A stretch of DNA of 64,000 nucleotides from Gonium pectorale (Eukaryota; Chlorophyta; Chlorophyceae; Chlamydomonadales; Volvocaceae): the NCBI GenBank assembly GCA_001584585.1, contig LSYV01000005.1, positions 111,041-175,040 of the forward strand, in the 5' to 3' direction. Positions within the stretch are counted from its first letter, which is position 1, and each line of letters opens with the position of its first letter. This document shows, piece by piece, positions 60,822 to 64,000 of this stretch. The position numbers and the translations under genes are program-made. Under the pieces are notes generated by a model. The model was given only the letters and a program-made list of their open reading frames with translations. It was not told the DNA's origin and searched no databases.

Positions 60822-62778
60822 CGGTGGCAGCTACCTGCGCCGGCAGCGGCCCCTTGTGTGGCTACCCGGCCGGTGGATTTGCAGAGGCTGTATGGCCTGG
60901 CTTAGTCGACTTGGGCGTAGACGCAAGGACGTGGGGTGGATGGAAGGCGGGCAGAAGCAGGGCGGACTAGGGCCCCGGGGTCGCGGGGTGCGAGAGCGGG
61001 GTCCTGCTGTGCCCTGCACCGTTGAGGTCGCCTACGGAGCCGCGCGCGTCTAGCTGGAGTGGGACTCAAGGAGGGCCCCGGGTGTGGGGCTATCATGGCG
61101 CACGGGCGCTGTGCGTGGTGTCGCCGGTCGGCCCACGCTGTTCAGGCCATGAGGGGCTCGCGCTCGGTGTGTGGGGCCATCAGTTTTGCGCTTGCTGAAT
61201 ATACCGCTACGTATGGGTTAAAAAAAGAGAAACCTGCACGGTTAAGGGCGGTGGCGCCCTGCACGCGGAGAACGGGACCCCGGCGTTTGGAGGCGCGGGT
61301 CGCGAGCTTTTGCGAACGCAGCTTGTGATGGTGCCGTACTGACATTCTGCTGGTCGGTCTGGGCGACACCTTGGGCCGCGAAAGTTGCTATACGCGGGTA
61401 TACGGGGTACGACGGGATCTGGAGAACCCTAGACACACTGGACGAACAGGGTCTCCCGTTGTTGTAGTTGTATAATGAAGCCCATTCCGTTGGCTTTTGT
61501 TTGGTTGCCGGGTCGTTCGGGTCGCAGCGACTTCCAAGGAGGCCCGGCGCGCGGTGTGCTGCGCTCCCTGCATGTGTGGGCTGACTGTGAGGCTGGTATG
61601 GCGGCAGCAACATGGTCGGTCGGCCTGAACCGGTGTCCGCCTTGCCAATCATCCACCGCCGTACGGTGCACTCGGTAGCATGCCGTACCGTACCGTCTGC
61701 GTACGGCAGCATACCCTGACACCGGAGCGACCTCGTAAGCGCTGTGCCGCAGTGCCACCCCTATCGGCATGACCTCTCACTACCTCCCGTATCCGACCAT
61801 CGCCGACCACCGCCGACAGCAGCCGCCGCCGCCACTGCGCCGTAGCCCGCATGCAGCGGCACTTGCTTGCCGGCATGCGTGCGTGCGTGCATGGCGTCTG
61901 GCGAGGAAAGCACCAGCCAGGCAGGCAGCTCTGGCGACCACACTGCTTCGCCAGCACCGGACCGGACAGGGGCACCCTGTCCGCCTCGTAAGCACAAGAA
62001 CGGCAAGGAAAGCAGGCCCCCTTACATCAGAGTAGCCAGTGCCTCACGGCGGACCCACAACGGCCGCGCACCGCGCGTCACTTTGCAGCCACCAAATGAT
62101 ACGGACAATGCAACCATCGCCAGCGAGGAGCATGAGGCCACATGCCCTCCCGCATGACGGCGGCGGCTTCTGGGCCCCGGCGGATCGCGGCCGGCGCGGC
62201 ACACCGGGCATTGCAGGCAGCGCAGTGCAGCGCAGCAGGCCGCCGTCCAGCGCCCCCGCAGCAGTGGGCGGTCAACAAGCGGTGCAGCGGCCGGCAGGGA
62301 GGGCGCCCCTGTCGGGGCAGCCAATCAGGGGCAAGGGCAACGCCCGCTCCGGTGACACCCACACCACGCATGTGCCGTGACACTATGCTTCATCTGCCCG
62401 CATCTGCCCGGTATTTGGCGAGAATGTACACACGCAGGGTACACGACAACAGCAAACAGCCCAGCAAAATGTCCCCCACACCTTTGACTTCGGCGCTCGC
62501 CGGTCGATCTGTTTTAACGGAAGAAAAAAGCATGGGAAGCATGCCGTGGGTACCCTTGGGCCACAGGGGTTGGCGCACGGGAGGACGTCCCACCCGGACG
62601 ACCCACTCTACATCCCCCCCACCCGGTCATGGGCTTCAGCGACGGGCGCCGTTGTCCTGGACCCCCGCAACCCTCCAGCACGAAACATGCAACTGCGCAA
62701 CCCTTGACCCAGAGCCTGAGCCAGAGCCAGGCTGCTCTCTGCCGGGTTGCTGTACCTGCAACACGACGGCTGCGCGCA
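60822..62778. other. Intergenic between two convergent genes
   Basis: No supported gene. An inverted repeat TGCCGTAC...GTACGGCA (61681-61708) could form a short hairpin. TTACA at 62022-62026 (TGTAA on the minus strand) is a candidate poly(A) signal for the MYND gene ending at 62779. Confidence 0.45.
62022..62026 (-). terminator. Candidate poly(A) signal TGTAA for the MYND gene
   Basis: TTACA on the + strand, about 750 nt downstream of the minus-strand stop at 62779. Confidence 0.35.
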
Positions 62779-64000
62779 TCACGCCCCGCCGCCCCGCATG
62801 CGCCCGCACGCCCCCTTGTGCCCCGCCCACCAGTGCTCCAGCTGACAGGGCCGGCAGCAATAGCCCACCGCGCCGCAGCCCGCGCACGCCTTGAGCGTCA
62901 GGTCCGCCTCACTGTCGCCCTCCAGATTGGCGCAGTCGGGGTTGGCGCACTGGCCGGGCAGCAGGCGGCGCGCCTCAGCCGGCGGCAGCAGAGCGGCGGC
63001 CAGCAGCCGTCCCGCCGGCATCCGCCGTCGCAGAGATGCACACGAGGGACCGCGGCCGCCCTCCCCCTCCTCCCCCTCCTCCCCCTCCTCCTCCTCCTCC
63101 TCCTCCCCCTCCTCCTCCCCCTCCTCCTCCCCCTCCTCCTCCTCCCCCTCCTCCTCCTCCCCCTCCTCCTCCAGGCACGCCGCCAGGCCCTCCGCATCCG
63201 CGGCCAACTCCGGCACTCCGCCAGCCCGGACGCGCATCGCCGCCTCCCGCAGCAGCTCAGGCCGCCAGGGCAGTCGCGGCGGGGTAGCGGCACCCGAGGG
63301 CCCCGCCGCATCCTGGGGGGCCTCCCCGAACGGCCCCACAGTTACCGCGGTCGGGGTCCCGACCGCCTCGGCGCCCTCGGGGGGGAGCCACGAGGGCCAC
63401 CGCCGCATGTAGACCGCAGCGACGGAGGAGCAGCTTTCCAGGAGGCGGCATAATAGGTAATACTCCCTTTCTTCCAAATCCAACCAGCGCCGCACCATCT
63501 GCAGGGCCATGTCCAGCAGCGGCACCGCGCCAGCCCCCTCCAGCAGCAGCGCCCTCCAGCCGCCGTCGTCCGCCACCGCCTCGCCACCGTCGAGCCCGCC
63601 GGCGTCGTTCGCCGCCGCGTGGCCGCCGCCAGGCCTGCCGCCGTTGTTGGGGGCAGACGTCGCCGCCGCGGCCAGCTCGCCGGGCCAGGAGTCGCAGCGC
63701 GCTGCCAGCAGCGACAGCCAGGTGAAGATAGCAAGAACGTGCTCAGGTCAAGAGTCCTGGACGCCATTACCGGTACTGTCCGGGAAAGCTCCGGCAGCCA
63801 CTCGCAGGCGGCGCAGGACAGCAAGCGGACCAGCTGCTGCGAGGCGGGCGAGGGGCCGTCCCGGGACGCCGCGCCCTCCGCTCCCTCCTGTCCTGTGCCG
63901 GTTTCCGCAGCACCCGCAAACTTGCCACCGTCCATTGCCGCGTTTAGGATTGACGCGCCTGCCGTCGCAAAGACCTGGCGGGCACTCTCCTCAGGATCGG
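62779..64000 (-). CDS. MYND-type zinc-finger protein (5' end beyond the window)
   Basis: The frame is open from the window edge (64000) with ARQVFATAGASILNAAMDGG, runs to LSRTVP near 63771, then continues in another frame from 63741 (VLAIFTWLSLLAARCDSW) to the stop at 62779-62781. Helical segments follow (LLEGAGAVPLLDMALQMVRR, EYYLLCRLLESCSSVAAVYM), then a long Glu/Gly run from a (CTC)n tract, then a C-terminal MYND finger: CANPDCANLEGDSEADL, ACAGCGAVGYCCRPCQ, HWWAGHKGAC. All Cys and His ligands are present. MYND fingers bind proline-rich partners and occur in many volvocine proteins of unknown function, so the role is not known. The ATG at 63935 is in frame but coding looks continuous upstream, so I treat it as internal. 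The frame change near 63742-63775 needs either an unusually short intron (29 or 34 nt) or a base error. Confidence 0.8.
63056..63174 (+). repeat. CTC/CCT-rich tract encoding poly-Glu in the MYND gene
   Basis: A compound ctcctcccc repeat. On the coding (minus) strand it gives gag/gaggag, a Glu/Gly run of about 40 residues just before the MYND finger. Confidence 0.85.

Overview
The window looks like nuclear DNA of a volvocine-type green alga (Chlamydomonas/Volvox relatives). The evidence is: very high GC with G/C-ending codons; genes split into many short exons joined by CAG|GTGxG...CAG splice sites; TGTAA-type poly(A) signals; Ala/Gly/Ser/Gln homopolymer tracts; GC-rich minisatellites in introns; and eukaryote-only families (formin, MATH-BTB, MYND). 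No bacterial operon, CRISPR array or rRNA was seen. There are two assembly gaps (N runs at 21599-21618 and 56685-57288).

Layout. 1-896: 3' end of an unrecognised + strand gene. 2151-6444: eight-exon + strand gene for a secretory-pathway PF03407-type glycosyltransferase (755 aa model). 8875-10240 (-): MATH-BTB gene with an in-frame stop in the MATH domain. 10778-11066: copy A of a dispersed repeat, followed by a possible retroelement RNase H relic. About 12282-25490 (+): very large (about 3,550 residues) Ser/Asp/Glu/Ala-rich protein gene with acidic serine repeats, DETQPPS repeats and an RG-rich C-terminus, broken by a small gap. 26518-30568 (+): complete ten-exon dihydroxyacetone kinase (648 aa). 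33468-34390 (-): MYND-like gene with degenerate zinc ligands. 36111-48089 (-): giant formin (model about 3,019 aa, 19 coding exons) with FH1 and FH2 at the C-terminus. 49158-49453: copy B of the dispersed repeat, flanked by a 9-bp direct repeat. 50642-58655 (+): MFS transporter with a large hydrophilic loop, interrupted by the second gap. 59619-60821 (+): intronless F-box-like/ankyrin-like protein. 62779-64000 (-): second MYND zinc-finger gene, running off the window.

The genes are ordinary neighbours on alternating strands and do not form one pathway. For the glycosyltransferase, formin, DAK, MFS and large Ser-rich genes, exon boundaries were derived by hand from splice consensus and checked for phase. 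In the DAK, formin and glycosyltransferase models every junction keeps frame and rebuilds the conserved family motifs. The most unusual items are the giant formin N-terminus, the repeat-rich acidic Ser/TQ protein, the MATH-BTB nonsense codon, and the dispersed repeat with a candidate target-site duplication.
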